Source: Nitratireductor sp. (GTDB lineage: Bacteria > Pseudomonadota > Alphaproteobacteria > Rhizobiales > Rhizobiaceae). Taken from it: DNA of 64,000 bases. Position 1 is the first letter of the stretch, and the number at the start of each line of letters is the position of its first letter. The position numbers and the translations under genes are program-made. This document shows positions 36,175 to 44,760 of the stretch, one piece after another. The notes under the pieces are model-generated. The model was not told where the DNA came from and made no database searches. It was given only the letters and a program-made list of their open reading frames with translations. Location: NCBI RefSeq assembly GCF_017794765.1, contig NZ_CP051236.1, positions 1,113,307 through 1,177,306 of the forward strand, written 5' to 3'.

Positions 36175-37184
36175 CACTCGGCCTCGTCTTCATAACCGAC
36201 AAGGTTGAGCGGGCGGGCCTTGATGCCGTTCAGTTCACACCAGCGCACGATGGCTTCCTCGCGACCGTGTGTTACCCACACTTCGCCTGCCTCCGTTTCT
36301 CGGATAGTGGCGATCAGCTCATTCCAGTCTGCATGGTCAGAAAGGATCAGGGGGAGTTCGACACCGCGCTGCTTCGCCCTCTGGCGGATGCGCATCCAGC
36401 CGGAGACAAAGACGTTGAGCGGATCGGCGAAGCGCCGCGTCCAGCGTTCGCCGAACACGGATGGAGGTGCGACTATAACGCGACCCGCAGCGCGATCGGC
36501 AAGGTCTTTCTCAACAGTTGCGGGTTCGAGTTCGCCAAGGTCGATGCCCTGCCCCTCATAATAGCGACAGAGTTTTTCCAAGGCGCCGTGAATGAGGATC
36601 GGCGTATTGTATCCCGCTATACGAAGGAGTTTGATAACGCGCTGCGCCTTGCCGAGCGAGTAAGCCCCCAGAATGTGCGCACGCTCAGGAAACTGCATCA
36701 ATGACGCGGTCAGACGCCGGATCTCCTGCGAGGGGTCTGGATGAACGAAAACAGGCAGTCCGAAGGTCGCCTCGGTAATGAAGACATCACAGCGCACGGG
36801 CTCGAAGGCCGCGCAGGTCTGATCGGGATGGCGCTTGTAATCGCCCGAGGCGACGATGCGCAGGCCGCTTTTCTCAACGGCGATCTGTGCCGAACCCAGC
36901 ACGTGGCCAGCCGGATGAAAAGAGACGCCCACACCATCAAGCGTTAGCGTTTCGCCGTAACTGATGGCCTGCCGGCTCCGGGCGAAATTTGTCCCATAAC
37001 GCAGCGCCATGATGTCGAGCGTTTGTTTGGTCGCCAGAACTTGCCCATGCCCGGCACGTGCGTGATCGGCATGCCCGTGCGTGATCAGGGCCCGCTCCAC
37101 CGGGCGCACAGGATCGATGTAGAAATCACCGGGCGGGCAATAAAGTCCCGCCGGGCGCGGCTGGAGCAGGTTCTGCGGCTTCAT
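36174..37184 (-). CDS. Ligase-associated DNA damage response exonuclease
   Basis: 336-residue metallo-beta-lactamase/beta-CASP-fold nuclease. The metal motif is THGHADHARAGHG (about 36-48), with FHPAGHVLGSAQI, SGDYKRHPDQT and the beta-CASP part SDHADWNELI and VTHGREE near the C-terminus. I chose the ATG at 37184 (MKPQNLLQPRPAGLYCPPGDF), the usual family start; an ATG at 37253 would add 23 residues that do not fit. It is the upstream partner of the ligase gene. Confidence 0.92.
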   Translation of the reverse strand: MKPQNLLQPRPAGLYCPPGDFYIDPVRPVERALITHGHADHARAGHGQVLATKQTLDIMALRYGTNFARSRQAISYGETLTLDGVGVSFHPAGHVLGSAQIAVEKSGLRIVASGDYKRHPDQTCAAFEPVRCDVFITEATFGLPVFVHPDPSQEIRRLTASLMQFPERAHILGAYSLGKAQRVIKLLRIAGYNTPILIHGALEKLCRYYEGQGIDLGELEPATVEKDLADRAAGRVIVAPPSVFGERWTRRFADPLNVFVSGWMRIRQRAKQRGVELPLILSDHADWNELIATIRETEAGEVWVTHGREEAIVRWCELNGIKARPLNLVGYEDEAE

Positions 37185-37296
37185 GAGGTAAGAAGATAGG
37201 TCATTTTTCAGGCAACGAAAGTCCGACTTGTCAGGAGAGATTTCCGGGAGCATAAGCGCTCACCGCCCGCATGCGGGCTTCCTGGAAAAACACTGC

Positions 37297-38271
37297 ATGA
37301 AGCCGATCTTCTTCACTTCGGGTGATCTGCTCGCCGATCGCCGCGCTGACTATGCCGAGATGCTGTTCGACAGTGGGGAGTTCAAAGCCGCGGCAGACCT
37401 GATGGGTGAGGCGCTGGCGCGTGCGCCGGATTGGGCGGCAGGACATTTTCGCCACGGTGAGATGCTGGCAGAGGCAGGCGAGGTCGCAGCCGCGCTGGAC
37501 GCTTGGCGAAATGTGCTCAGGCTCGATGAAATGGATCGGCTGGGTGCGGCGTTGAAGCTGGAGCTTTTCGGTGCGCTCGATGGTCTTGGCGCCGTTCCAT
37601 CGGCTTTCGTCGAAACCCTGTTCGATCAGTATGCCGAAACGTTCGACACGGCGTTGGTGGACAAGCTCGGTTATCGCGTGCCCGAATTGCTGGAGGAAGC
37701 GCTTCTGCGGATCGGAAAACATGCTTTCGCTCATGCCGTCGACCTTGGATGTGGCACTGGCTTGATGGGCGAGCGTCTGAGAGCCCATGTCAGCTTTCTT
37801 GAAGGGATCGATATCTCGGCAGAAATGCTGAAGCGTGCGGATGACAAACAGATCTACGACCGGCTGGAACGGGCCGATCTCTCCGCACTCACCACGCTGC
37901 CCCGCGAGGCCGATCTGGTGACCGCGGCAGACGTTTTCATGTATCTGGGTTCGCTCGACCGGCTTTTTGCAGTGGCCGGAGCTGCGCTTGCGCCGGGGGC
38001 ACTTTTCGTTTTTTCAGTCGAACATCATGCGGGGCCGGAGGCAATGGTGCTGCGTCCCTCGCGGCGCTACGCTCATTCCGAGGCGCATTTGCGGGCGGTC
38101 ATGGGGGATGCTGGATTTGAACCTGTACTGCTTGAAAAGGCAGTGATCCGCCGGGATCGTGGCGAACCTATTGAAGGATTGGTGGTCGTTGCTGAACGGG
38201 CCGGGACCGGGGCTGCAACCGCCAAAGTTGCGATCACGCCCCACCGCAAAGAGCGGCCCGAGGCCCATTAG
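37297..38271 (+). CDS. TPR-containing SAM-dependent methyltransferase
   Basis: 324 residues. The N-terminal third has TPR-like helices (MLFDSGEFKAAADLMGEALARAPDW), followed by a class I methyltransferase domain with the SAM motif AVDLGCGTGLMGERL (about 146-160) and GIDISAEMLKRAD. The same fusion is common in Rhizobiales, with unknown substrate. The ATG at 37297 fits the family start (MKPIFFTSGDLLADRRADYAEML); an upstream in-frame ATG at 37228 overlaps the divergent exonuclease leader. Confidence 0.85.
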   Translation: MKPIFFTSGDLLADRRADYAEMLFDSGEFKAAADLMGEALARAPDWAAGHFRHGEMLAEAGEVAAALDAWRNVLRLDEMDRLGAALKLELFGALDGLGAVPSAFVETLFDQYAETFDTALVDKLGYRVPELLEEALLRIGKHAFAHAVDLGCGTGLMGERLRAHVSFLEGIDISAEMLKRADDKQIYDRLERADLSALTTLPREADLVTAADVFMYLGSLDRLFAVAGAALAPGALFVFSVEHHAGPEAMVLRPSRRYAHSEAHLRAVMGDAGFEPVLLEKAVIRRDRGEPIEGLVVVAERAGTGAATAKVAITPHRKERPEAH

Positions 38272-38315
38272 GCAATCCCGCGTGTCCTGGATTTGTGCCA
38301 GATCGCGACGAGAGG

Positions 38316-38342
38316 TGGCCGGATCAACATTTCAACCGGCCA
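38316..38342. terminator. Hairpin between convergent genes
   Basis: TGGCCGG (38316-38322) and CCGGCCA (38336-38342) form a perfect 7-base stem with a 13-base loop between the convergent methyltransferase and bacterioferritin genes. It lacks a T-run, so it is at best a weak or Rho-assisted terminator. Confidence 0.4.
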
Positions 38343-38356
38343 TCCCAGAGGCTTGA

Positions 38357-38842
38357 TCAATCGGCTTCGTCGGCCGGGCCGGCATTGAGCTGGCCGTATT
38401 TTTCCACGCCGATTGTCTCAAGGAGTTCAAGCTGCGTTTCGAGGTAGTCGATATGACCTTCCTCGTCGGCGAGCAGCTCTTCGAAGAGTTTCATGGAAAC
38501 ATAGTCGCCCGCATCGTGGCAGTCGTCGCGCGCTTCCTTGTAAAGCTTGCGGGCGTCATGTTCGCCAGCAAGATCGGCCTCAAGCACTTCCTTGATGTTC
38601 TGGCCGATGCGCAGCGGGCCAACAACCTGAAGGTTGGGATGACCTTCGAGGAAAATGATGCGCTCGACGAGCTTGTCGGCGTGGTGCATCTCCTCGATGG
38701 ATTCTTCGCGCTCCTTCTTGGCGAGCTTGGTGAAACCCCAGTCCTCAAGAAGGCGATAATGCAGCCAGTACTGATTGACCGCGCCGAGCTCGTGGGTGAG
38801 CGCCTCGTTAAGCCGCTCGATGACCTTTTTGTCGCCTTTCAT
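38357..38842 (-). CDS. bfr: Bacterioferritin
   Basis: 161-residue iron-storage protein forming a 24-subunit shell. Ferroxidase residues are visible: Glu in [12 protein letters not shown], Glu-x-x-His in EEMHHADKL (which also has the heme-ligand Met), and the C-terminal [11 protein letters not shown]. The ATG at 38842 gives [20 protein letters not shown], the standard start. Its start overlaps the bfd reading frame by 35 bases, so both are translated from one message. Confidence 0.96.
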   Translation of the reverse strand: MKGDKKVIERLNEALTHELGAVNQYWLHYRLLEDWGFTKLAKKEREESIEEMHHADKLVERIIFLEGHPNLQVVGPLRIGQNIKEVLEADLAGEHDARKLYKEARDDCHDAGDYVSMKLFEELLADEEGHIDYLETQLELLETIGVEKYGQLNAGPADEAD

Positions 38843-39122
38843 TGAACTTCCTTCCAAAACGCTCGCGCAACGCGCGTACCTGATCAAGATAGGTCACGGT
38901 AGCAGCATTCTGGGCAGCATCAAGGCGCGCATGATAGGCTTCGGTGACACGGATGATTGTTTCCACGACATTCGGAAAACAGCCGCAACACCGTCCGCGC
39001 TTGGACATGGTGTGATAGACCTTTGCCGGAACAATCAATTGCCAGGGATCCTCATCCAGCATGGAGACGATCGTATCCTCGACCTCCTTCTGGGTGATCA
39101 AATTGCACTGACAGACGAGCAT
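38808..39122 (-). CDS. bfd: Bacterioferritin-associated ferredoxin-like [2Fe-2S] protein
   Basis: 104 residues, longer than the about 64-75 of classical Bfd. The cluster motif is Cys4-x-Cys6 (MLVCQCN) and Cys45/Cys48 (RCCGCFPN), as in Bfd, which reduces and releases iron from bacterioferritin. The C-terminal tail after the cluster domain (about 30 residues, Arg-rich, ending in RQKGHRAA) has no family match I know and overlaps the bfr start. The ATG at 39122 was chosen from the conserved MLVCQC start. Confidence 0.87.
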   Translation of the reverse strand: MLVCQCNLITQKEVEDTIVSMLDEDPWQLIVPAKVYHTMSKRGRCCGCFPNVVETIIRVTEAYHARLDAAQNAATVTYLDQVRALRERFGRKFNERRQKGHRAA

Positions 39123-39333
39123 GGCGACGTCGGAACTCCGTGGCTTTGCAAGGTCGGTCCCGGATGCAGAACCAAATCCCTGTTGCCGGAGTTTGTCGGA
39201 AGAAGCGCCCAGCAATCACAATGCCATGCCGTCGGATGAGACAGCACACAAATCAGCGGGCAACGACAGACGTCCTGCGATCGAAAGGGTTAAAGGCCCA
39301 GACATCATGGACGCATCGCGCGGATGCAGGATC

Positions 39334-39363
39334 ATAAAAACCGCAGGTCTTTGATCCTGTCAA
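39334..39363 (-). promoter_or_regulatory. Candidate promoter for bfd-bfr
   Basis: On the minus strand TTGACA (39363-39358) is followed after 18 bases by TTTTAT (39339-39334). The -35 is perfect and the -10 is weak. It lies about 210 bases upstream of the bfd start codon. Confidence 0.4.
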
Positions 39364-39371
39364 TAAAAACC

Positions 39372-39386
39372 TGACGATTATATTCA
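39372..39386. promoter_or_regulatory. Candidate RirA (iron-responsive) box TGA-N9-TCA
   Basis: TGACGATTATATTCA, extended to CCTGA-N9-TCAGG, fits the short IRO pattern TGA-N9-TCA used by RirA in Rhizobiales. It sits just upstream of the candidate bfd promoter. On the minus strand it is also followed by a T-run, so it could equally be a weak terminator of the phn operon. Confidence 0.3.
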
Positions 39387-39414
39387 GGGAAAGTTGCGAC
39401 GTGATGGCGCGGGT

Positions 39415-40029
39415 TCAGATCTCGTGTTTCTCCAGAAACGCTTCCGCATCGAGTGAGCGGAAATCCTCCAGCGCGCCGCGCAGCCTGTCATGGCTCCAGT
39501 CCCACCAGGCAAGTGCCTGATAACGTTCGGCGGTTTTTCGGTCGAAGCGCTCCCGGATCGGACGCGCGGGCACCCCGCCGACAATCGTGTAGGGCGCAAC
39601 GTCCTTCGAGACCACGGCACCTGCACCGACGACGGCGCCATCACCAACGGTGACACCGGGCAGGATCGTGGAGCCATGACCGAGCCAGGTGTCATGTCCT
39701 ATCCTGACCATGTTGTCCCGCCGCCAGTCGAAGAACGCGCTGTCATGTTCAGCATCCGGCCAATAGTCGGCGGAGCGATAGGTGAAATGATGCAGGGTGG
39801 GACGCCAGGTCGGGTGGTTCGTGGCATTGATGCGCACGGCGGCGGCGATATTGGAGAATTTGCCGATGTCTGCGCACCAGGCGCTGCAATCCTGCATCAC
39901 ATAGGAATAGTCGCCGAGCGCCGTTTCATGAAGGCGCGTGCGCTCGGCCACTTCGGTGTAGCGGCCAAGCGTTGTGCCATTCACCTCTGCGGTCGGATGA
40001 ATACAGGGCTCCACGGAGAGCTTCCTCAT
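39415..40029 (-). CDS. Hexapeptide-repeat acetyltransferase of phosphonate operons
   Basis: 204-residue left-handed beta-helix acyltransferase. Hexapeptide repeats run from about residue 10 to 150 ([53 protein letters not shown]), with the CoA-binding turn [13 protein letters not shown] at about 150-162. Such enzymes follow phnL in Rhizobiales and probably N-acetylate aminoalkylphosphonates, a role that PhnO fills in enterobacteria. It overlaps the phnL stop by 4 bases (40026-40029) and closes the operon. Confidence 0.88.
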   Translation of the reverse strand: MRKLSVEPCIHPTAEVNGTTLGRYTEVAERTRLHETALGDYSYVMQDCSAWCADIGKFSNIAAAVRINATNHPTWRPTLHHFTYRSADYWPDAEHDSAFFDWRRDNMVRIGHDTWLGHGSTILPGVTVGDGAVVGAGAVVSKDVAPYTIVGGVPARPIRERFDRKTAERYQALAWWDWSHDRLRGALEDFRSLDAEAFLEKHEI

Positions 40030-40733
40030 GCCGCTTTCCTGTTCGGTGCAAATTCGGTGACGTCGATGATCCGGTCGGCAACCACATCGCGCACATCCTG
40101 ATCGTGGAAAATGCCCAACAGCGCCACGCCCGCCTTCTTTTTCTCGTCGATCATGGCAATCACGATTTCACGGTTGGCCTTGTCGAGAGAGGCGGTCGGC
40201 TCGTCGAGAAGTAGCACCGGATGATCGGTGATGAAGCCGCGGGCGATGTTCACGCGCTGCTGTTCGCCGCCGGAGAAGGTGGCTGGCGGCAGATCCCACA
40301 GGCGCTCTGGCAGGTTGAGGCGTTCCAGCAGAATTTCCGACCTGCCGCGTGCGGTTTCCAGAGCTTCGCCGCGTGCAATCAGCGGCTCAGCCACCACATC
40401 GCGCGCGGAAACACGCGGCACGGCGCGCAGGAACTGGCTCACATAGCCAATCGTATCGCGACGGATGGCGATGATGGTGCGTGGGTCGGCGGTGGCGAGG
40501 TTCACCAGATTGCCGTCATGGGTGACGATCACCTGGCCGCTGTCGATGGCGTAGCTGCCATAGATCATCTTGAGGATGGAGCTCTTGCCGGCGCCCGAGG
40601 GGCCGCCAAGCACGGCGCATTCGCCGGCGGAGAGCGAGAAGGAGACATCGGTCACCACGGGGAGGCGAATGCCGCCCTGGAGATGCATGGTGAAGCTCTT
40701 GCAGACTTCGGAGACGACGAGGGGCGTTGCCAT
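40026..40733 (-). CDS. phnL: C-P lyase complex ATP-binding subunit PhnL
   Basis: 235-residue ABC-type ATPase that is a non-transport part of the C-P lyase system. Walker [15 protein letters not shown], signature [15 protein letters not shown] and Walker [13 protein letters not shown] are intact. It starts with ATG at 40733 ([10 protein letters not shown]) or with a GTG at 40739 that overlaps the phnK stop. It is paired with phnK by position, and the acetyltransferase follows. Confidence 0.95.
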   Translation of the reverse strand: MATPLVVSEVCKSFTMHLQGGIRLPVVTDVSFSLSAGECAVLGGPSGAGKSSILKMIYGSYAIDSGQVIVTHDGNLVNLATADPRTIIAIRRDTIGYVSQFLRAVPRVSARDVVAEPLIARGEALETARGRSEILLERLNLPERLWDLPPATFSGGEQQRVNIARGFITDHPVLLLDEPTASLDKANREIVIAMIDEKKKAGVALLGIFHDQDVRDVVADRIIDVTEFAPNRKAA

Positions 40734-40735
40734 GA

Positions 40736-41512
40736 TCACACCTGCAAAATGGAGGAAACGAGAAGCTGGGTGTAGGGCGCCTGCGGATCGTCGAGCACCC
40801 GGTCTGTGAGGCCGCTTTCGACCACGTGACCGTCCTTCATGACGATCATGCGGTGGGAGAGAAGGCGGGCGACCGCGAGGTCGTGGGTGACGACGATTGC
40901 CGAGAGGCCCAGTTCGTGAACGAGGCTGCGCAGGAGATCGAGCAGGCGGGCCTGCACCGAAACATCGAGACCGCCGGTCGGCTCGTCCATGAAGACGAGG
41001 CGCGGACTGGTAACGAGGTTGCGGGCGATCTGCAGACGCTGGCGCATGCCGCCGGAAAAAGCGCGGGGCTGGTCGTCGATACGATCCTCGGAGATTTCCA
41101 CGCGGCTCAGCCAGTCGGTGGCGGTGGCGCGGATATTGCCATAATGGCGCTGGCCCACGGCCATCAGCCGCTCGCCGACATTTGCCCCCGCCGAGACCGT
41201 CATGCGCAGACCGTCCGCGGGGTTCTGGTGGACGAAGCCCCAGTCGGTGCGCATCAGGAAGCGCCGTTCGGCTTCGCTCATGCGGTAGAGGTCGTGGAAG
41301 GCCCCGTCGCGCATGCGGTAGGAGACGGTGCCGGAGGTCGGCAGGAGGCGCGTCGACAGGCAGTTCAGCAGGGTGGTCTTGCCCGAACCGGATTCGCCCA
41401 CCACAGCCAGAACCTCACCCGGCCACAGGTCGAAGGAGATGTCGTTGCAACCGATACGGTTGCCGTAGAATTTCGAGATGGAGCGAACGCGAAGCAGCGG
41501 TTCGTCGGTCAT
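40736..41512 (-). CDS. phnK: C-P lyase complex ATP-binding subunit PhnK
   Basis: 258-residue ABC-type ATPase of the C-P lyase complex. Walker A is GESGSGKTTLLNC, the signature FSGGMRQRLQIARNL, and Walker B LVFMDEPTGGLDV. The ATG at 41512 gives MTDEPLLRVRSISKFYG, the usual start. The extra plausible start farther upstream lies within phnJ and lacks family-like sequence. It follows phnJ by 34 bases. Confidence 0.95.
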   Translation of the reverse strand: MTDEPLLRVRSISKFYGNRIGCNDISFDLWPGEVLAVVGESGSGKTTLLNCLSTRLLPTSGTVSYRMRDGAFHDLYRMSEAERRFLMRTDWGFVHQNPADGLRMTVSAGANVGERLMAVGQRHYGNIRATATDWLSRVEISEDRIDDQPRAFSGGMRQRLQIARNLVTSPRLVFMDEPTGGLDVSVQARLLDLLRSLVHELGLSAIVVTHDLAVARLLSHRMIVMKDGHVVESGLTDRVLDDPQAPYTQLLVSSILQV

Positions 41513-41546
41513 TGGATTTCTCCGCGAATTTTCAGAAGTTTGCGCA

Positions 41547-42437
41547 TCAGACGGTCGCAGCCTCTTCGCCGGACAGATGTCCGCGATGGCCCTCGGCGCG
41601 GCGCGCCTCGCAATTGTCGGTGTCGGAGCAGACGAACATGCGCCCGCCGCGATCATCGAGAACCACTTCGTCGAGATAGACATTCGTGCCGCCGCACAGC
41701 GCGCAGGGCTCATCGAAGGTCTGGATCTCGAAGGGGTGATCCTCGAAATCGAGACTTTCGACACGGGTGTAGGGCGGCACGGCGTAGATGCGCTTCTCGC
41801 GGCCTGCGCCGAAAAGCTGGAGCGCCTTCGACATGTGCATTTTTGGATTGTCGAATTTCGGCGTCGGCGACGGGTCCATCACATAGCGTCCTTCGACCTT
41901 GACCGGATAGGCGAAGGTGGTGGCGATGTGGCCGTGCTGGGCGATGTCCTCGTAGAGCTTCACATGCATGAGGCCGTATTCCTCAAGCGCATGCATCTTG
42001 CGCGTCTCGGTCTCGCGCGGTTCGAGAAAACGCAAGGGCTCGGGGATCGGCACCTGATAGACGAGCACCTGGCCGGATTTCAGGGGTTCTTCGGGAATGC
42101 GGTGGCGCGTCTGGATGATGGTCGCGTCCGCAGTGTGGGTGGTCACCGCAACATTGGCGACCTTCTGGAAGAAGGCGCGGATGGAGACGGCGTTGGTGGT
42201 GTCGTCGGCACCCTGATCGATGACCTTGAGCACATCGTCCGTTCCAATTATCGATGCCGTCACCTGCACGCCGCCAGTGCCCCAGCCATAGGGCATCGGC
42301 ATTTCGCGGCTGGCGAATGGCACCTGATAGCCGGGAATGGCGATGGCCTTGAGGATCGCACGGCGGATCATGCGTTTGGTCTGTTCGTCCAGATAGGCGA
42401 AATTGTACTGGGCGATGTTGTCGGTGTGGGCGTTCAT
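41547..42437 (-). CDS. phnJ: Alpha-D-ribose 1-methylphosphonate 5-phosphate C-P lyase (PhnJ)
   Basis: 296-residue radical-SAM-like catalytic subunit that breaks the carbon-phosphorus bond and releases methane or an alkane. The cluster Cys residues appear in CALCGG (CxxC) and CSDTDNC near residues 243-276, matching the known unusual PhnJ cluster. The GTGGVQVTASIIG glycine-rich segment near residue 54 is typical. The ATG at 42437 overlaps the phnI stop by 4 bases (ATGA). Intact and of normal length. Confidence 0.97.
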   Translation of the reverse strand: MNAHTDNIAQYNFAYLDEQTKRMIRRAILKAIAIPGYQVPFASREMPMPYGWGTGGVQVTASIIGTDDVLKVIDQGADDTTNAVSIRAFFQKVANVAVTTHTADATIIQTRHRIPEEPLKSGQVLVYQVPIPEPLRFLEPRETETRKMHALEEYGLMHVKLYEDIAQHGHIATTFAYPVKVEGRYVMDPSPTPKFDNPKMHMSKALQLFGAGREKRIYAVPPYTRVESLDFEDHPFEIQTFDEPCALCGGTNVYLDEVVLDDRGGRMFVCSDTDNCEARRAEGHRGHLSGEEAATV

Positions 42438-43549
42438 TCGGCGGCCTCCCGGCGCTCGGTGTCTGCGGCTGCGCCCTTGTGGCGCTCCTCGTATTCGCGG
42501 CGCATCTGGCGGACCAGACCAAGCTCGGCCTGGAAGTCGACATAATGCGGTAGCTTCAGGTGTTCGACGAAACCGGTCGCCTGCACGTTGTCGCAATGCG
42601 AAATGACGAACTCCTCATCCTGCGCCGGTGCGGTGATGTCTTCATCCAGCTCGTTGGCGCGCAGCGCCCGGTCGCACAGTGACATGGCCATGGCCTTGCG
42701 CTCAGACTGGCCGAACACCAGCCCATAGCCGCGGGTAAACTGCGGCGGTACCTTCTTCGAACCCTTGAACTGGTTGACCATCTGGCATTCGGTGACGCGG
42801 ATGCGGCCGAGCGTGAGGGGGAAGTCGAGTTCCGGCACGTCGATCTCCACATCCACCTCGCCAATGCGGATTTCGCCGGCGAAGGGGTGGTTGCGACCAT
42901 AGCCGCGCTGGGTGGAGTAGCCGAGCGCCAGCAGGAACCCCTCGTCACCGCGCGACAGGGCCTGAAGGCGCTGGTCGCGCTCCATGGGAAATTCCGGCGG
43001 CTCGCGGGTGATGTCGCCGGGCTCGCGATCTTCTGGCAGCGAGCCGTCTTCCTCGATCAGACCCTCATTGGCAAGAATGTCGGACACACGCGGCATGGCC
43101 TCTTCCGCTTCGCTGCGCGCTTCAGGCGCTGCCGGCGCGGCGTCTTCGGCCAGTTCCGGGTCAAGCAGGCGGTGCGTGTAGTCGAAGGTGGGGCCCAGAA
43201 GCTGCCCGCCGGGCAGATCCTTGTAGGTAGCGGAAACGCGTCGCTCGACCAGCATGGCCGCCGTGTCGACGGGGCGCGAATAGCCGAAGCGTGGCAGGGT
43301 GGTGCGGTAGGCGCGCAGAAGGAAGATCGCCTCGATCATGTCGCCGCGCGCCTGCTTGACGGCAAGTGCCGCAAGGCCCGTGTCGTAGAGCGAGCCCTCG
43401 GACATGACACGGTCGACGGCGAGCGAAAGCTGACTGGCGATCTGTTCGAGTGTGATCGAGGGCAGGTTTCGGTCGCCGCGCCGGCGATCGGCCAGAAGCC
43501 GGTGTGCGTTCTGGATGGCGGCTTCACCGCCCTTGACAGCTACATACAT
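42434..43549 (-). CDS. phnI: C-P lyase complex core subunit PhnI
   Basis: 371-residue core subunit, the nucleosidase that, with PhnG and PhnH, builds ribose-1-phosphonate from ATP and phosphonate. Conserved stretches include MYVAVKGGEAAIQNAHRLLADRRRGD at the N-terminus, VSEVMSEGSLYDTGLAALA-like sequence (VDRVMSEGSLYDTGLAALAVK) and the C-terminal segment HCDNVQATGFVEHLKLPHYVDFQ. Length is normal. It overlaps phnJ, and phnH ends 3 bases upstream. Confidence 0.97.
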   Translation of the reverse strand: MYVAVKGGEAAIQNAHRLLADRRRGDRNLPSITLEQIASQLSLAVDRVMSEGSLYDTGLAALAVKQARGDMIEAIFLLRAYRTTLPRFGYSRPVDTAAMLVERRVSATYKDLPGGQLLGPTFDYTHRLLDPELAEDAAPAAPEARSEAEEAMPRVSDILANEGLIEEDGSLPEDREPGDITREPPEFPMERDQRLQALSRGDEGFLLALGYSTQRGYGRNHPFAGEIRIGEVDVEIDVPELDFPLTLGRIRVTECQMVNQFKGSKKVPPQFTRGYGLVFGQSERKAMAMSLCDRALRANELDEDITAPAQDEEFVISHCDNVQATGFVEHLKLPHYVDFQAELGLVRQMRREYEERHKGAAADTERREAAE

Positions 43550-43552
43550 GGC

Positions 43553-44161
43553 TCAGGCCTCCTGGCTGGAGATGCGGGTGGAGCGGGGCAGGGCAGCAAG
43601 GCCCTTACGGCTGACCAGAATGAGGTCGACGCCACGGGGAAACCGGGCATGGTTTTGTGCCCATTGGCGGATGAAATGGCGCGGCAGTGGTCGCGGCGCC
43701 AGACGCGCCACGCTCTCAATGCCGGGCCCGGCGAGAACCAGGCCCTCACCGCCCGAAAGGTCGCTTACCTGAAGAACGAGCGTGGCGGAACGGTCCGGAT
43801 ACTCCTGTGAGCCCTGAGCAAAATTCTCGAGCCCGATCAGGTGTTCCGGATCAGCAGAGAAGGCGAAATGCGCATCGGCTGGTGTGTTCGCAAGCGGCGC
43901 GCCGGTGTGGAATGCCAGCCATGCACGGACGGCGTCCTCTGCGGCAAGCGATGAATCGAGCCAGACCGGCGTGTCCTGGTCGCAAAGCGCCAGGGCGACA
44001 GCGGCTGCCTCCGGCGTCAGCGGGGCGGGTGGTTTGGCGAGCGCCATTCCCCGGTGGATCGTGCCCGGCTCTGCCATGGCCTGCATGATCGCGCGAAAAA
44101 CGGTCTGTGCATCAAACACCGGCTTCTGGAAGCCACCTTCGATGGCGATGGAATCAAGCAT
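43553..44161 (-). CDS. phnH: C-P lyase complex subunit PhnH
   Basis: 202-residue structural and catalytic partner of PhnG and PhnI. The N-terminus GGFQKPVFDAQTVFRAIMQAMAEPGTIH and the later segment WLAFHTGAPLANTPADAHFAF match the family. The start codon overlaps the phnG stop by one base (TGATG), so translation is coupled. Confidence 0.95.
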   Translation of the reverse strand: MLDSIAIEGGFQKPVFDAQTVFRAIMQAMAEPGTIHRGMALAKPPAPLTPEAAAVALALCDQDTPVWLDSSLAAEDAVRAWLAFHTGAPLANTPADAHFAFSADPEHLIGLENFAQGSQEYPDRSATLVLQVSDLSGGEGLVLAGPGIESVARLAPRPLPRHFIRQWAQNHARFPRGVDLILVSRKGLAALPRSTRISSQEA

Positions 44162-44628
44162 CAGTCTTCTCCCCGAACCATGGTGAAGAAATCGACCTTG
44201 GTGGCAGCCGTTTCTGCGCGGCGTGTGGCGTCGGCCTGAGCCTGGCGCGCACGCAATGGACCGAGGATCTTGTCCTCGATTTGGTCCTGCAGGTCCGGCT
44301 TCTGGCGCAACGCATCGATGAGAGCAGCGACCCGCACCTTCATTTTTTCGCGGCCGAGTGCATAGGCATGCCCAACTTCTCCTGTGGGTAGCTTGACGGT
44401 GGCGCGTGTGACGGTGGCTTCGCCAAAATTGAACGGCGCGCCGCCACCCCCCATGCGACCGCGGACAGTTACGAGCCCGGTTTCCGGGCCGCGAAGGATC
44501 TTGGCGTCATCCGGCAGCCCAGCCTCGTTCCAAAGCGCAAGCAGATCACTTCCATTTGCCTTTGCCAGCACTGCCATTGCCTCACGGCGTTGCTCGTTGA
44601 GGGCCTGTCTTTCCTGTCGTGAGACCAT
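44161..44628 (-). CDS. phnG: C-P lyase complex subunit PhnG
   Basis: 155-residue subunit of the PhnG-PhnH-PhnI core. The conserved part is GPETGLVTVRGRMGGGGAPFNFGEATVTRATV (about 48-79) with GHAYALGREK. I chose ATG 44628 because earlier in-frame codons have no family-like sequence and would run into the PhnF operator. It is the first gene of the phnGHIJKL-acetyltransferase operon. Confidence 0.95.
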   Translation of the reverse strand: MVSRQERQALNEQRREAMAVLAKANGSDLLALWNEAGLPDDAKILRGPETGLVTVRGRMGGGGAPFNFGEATVTRATVKLPTGEVGHAYALGREKMKVRVAALIDALRQKPDLQDQIEDKILGPLRARQAQADATRRAETAATKVDFFTMVRGED

Positions 44629-44656
44629 GATGGCTCCATTCTCGTCGACATTAAAT

Positions 44657-44676
44657 TTGTCTATTGTTCTAGACAA
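44657..44676. promoter_or_regulatory. Candidate PhnF operator
   Basis: TTGTCTA (44657-44663) and TAGACAA (44670-44676) form a perfect 7-base inverted repeat with a 6-base centre in the gap between phnG and phnF. GntR/UTRA repressors bind such short dyads, and PhnF is encoded right next to it. Confidence 0.62.
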
Positions 44677-44712
44677 CTAAACATATTATGACTCCTGCCT
44701 ATCGAGTGTCCA

Positions 44713-44730
44713 TGACGTGTTGATGACAAT
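44713..44730 (-). promoter_or_regulatory. Candidate PHO box of the phnG operon
   Basis: On the minus strand the site reads TTGTCAT-CAAC-ACGTCAT: two 7-base direct repeats, 4-base spacing, 11 of 14 matches to the PhoB consensus. It is 85 bases upstream of the phnG start, and the PhnF operator lies between it and the gene. Confidence 0.6.
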
Positions 44731-44760
44731 GCGGGCGAAGCAGATAGAAAAGCGGTGTAG

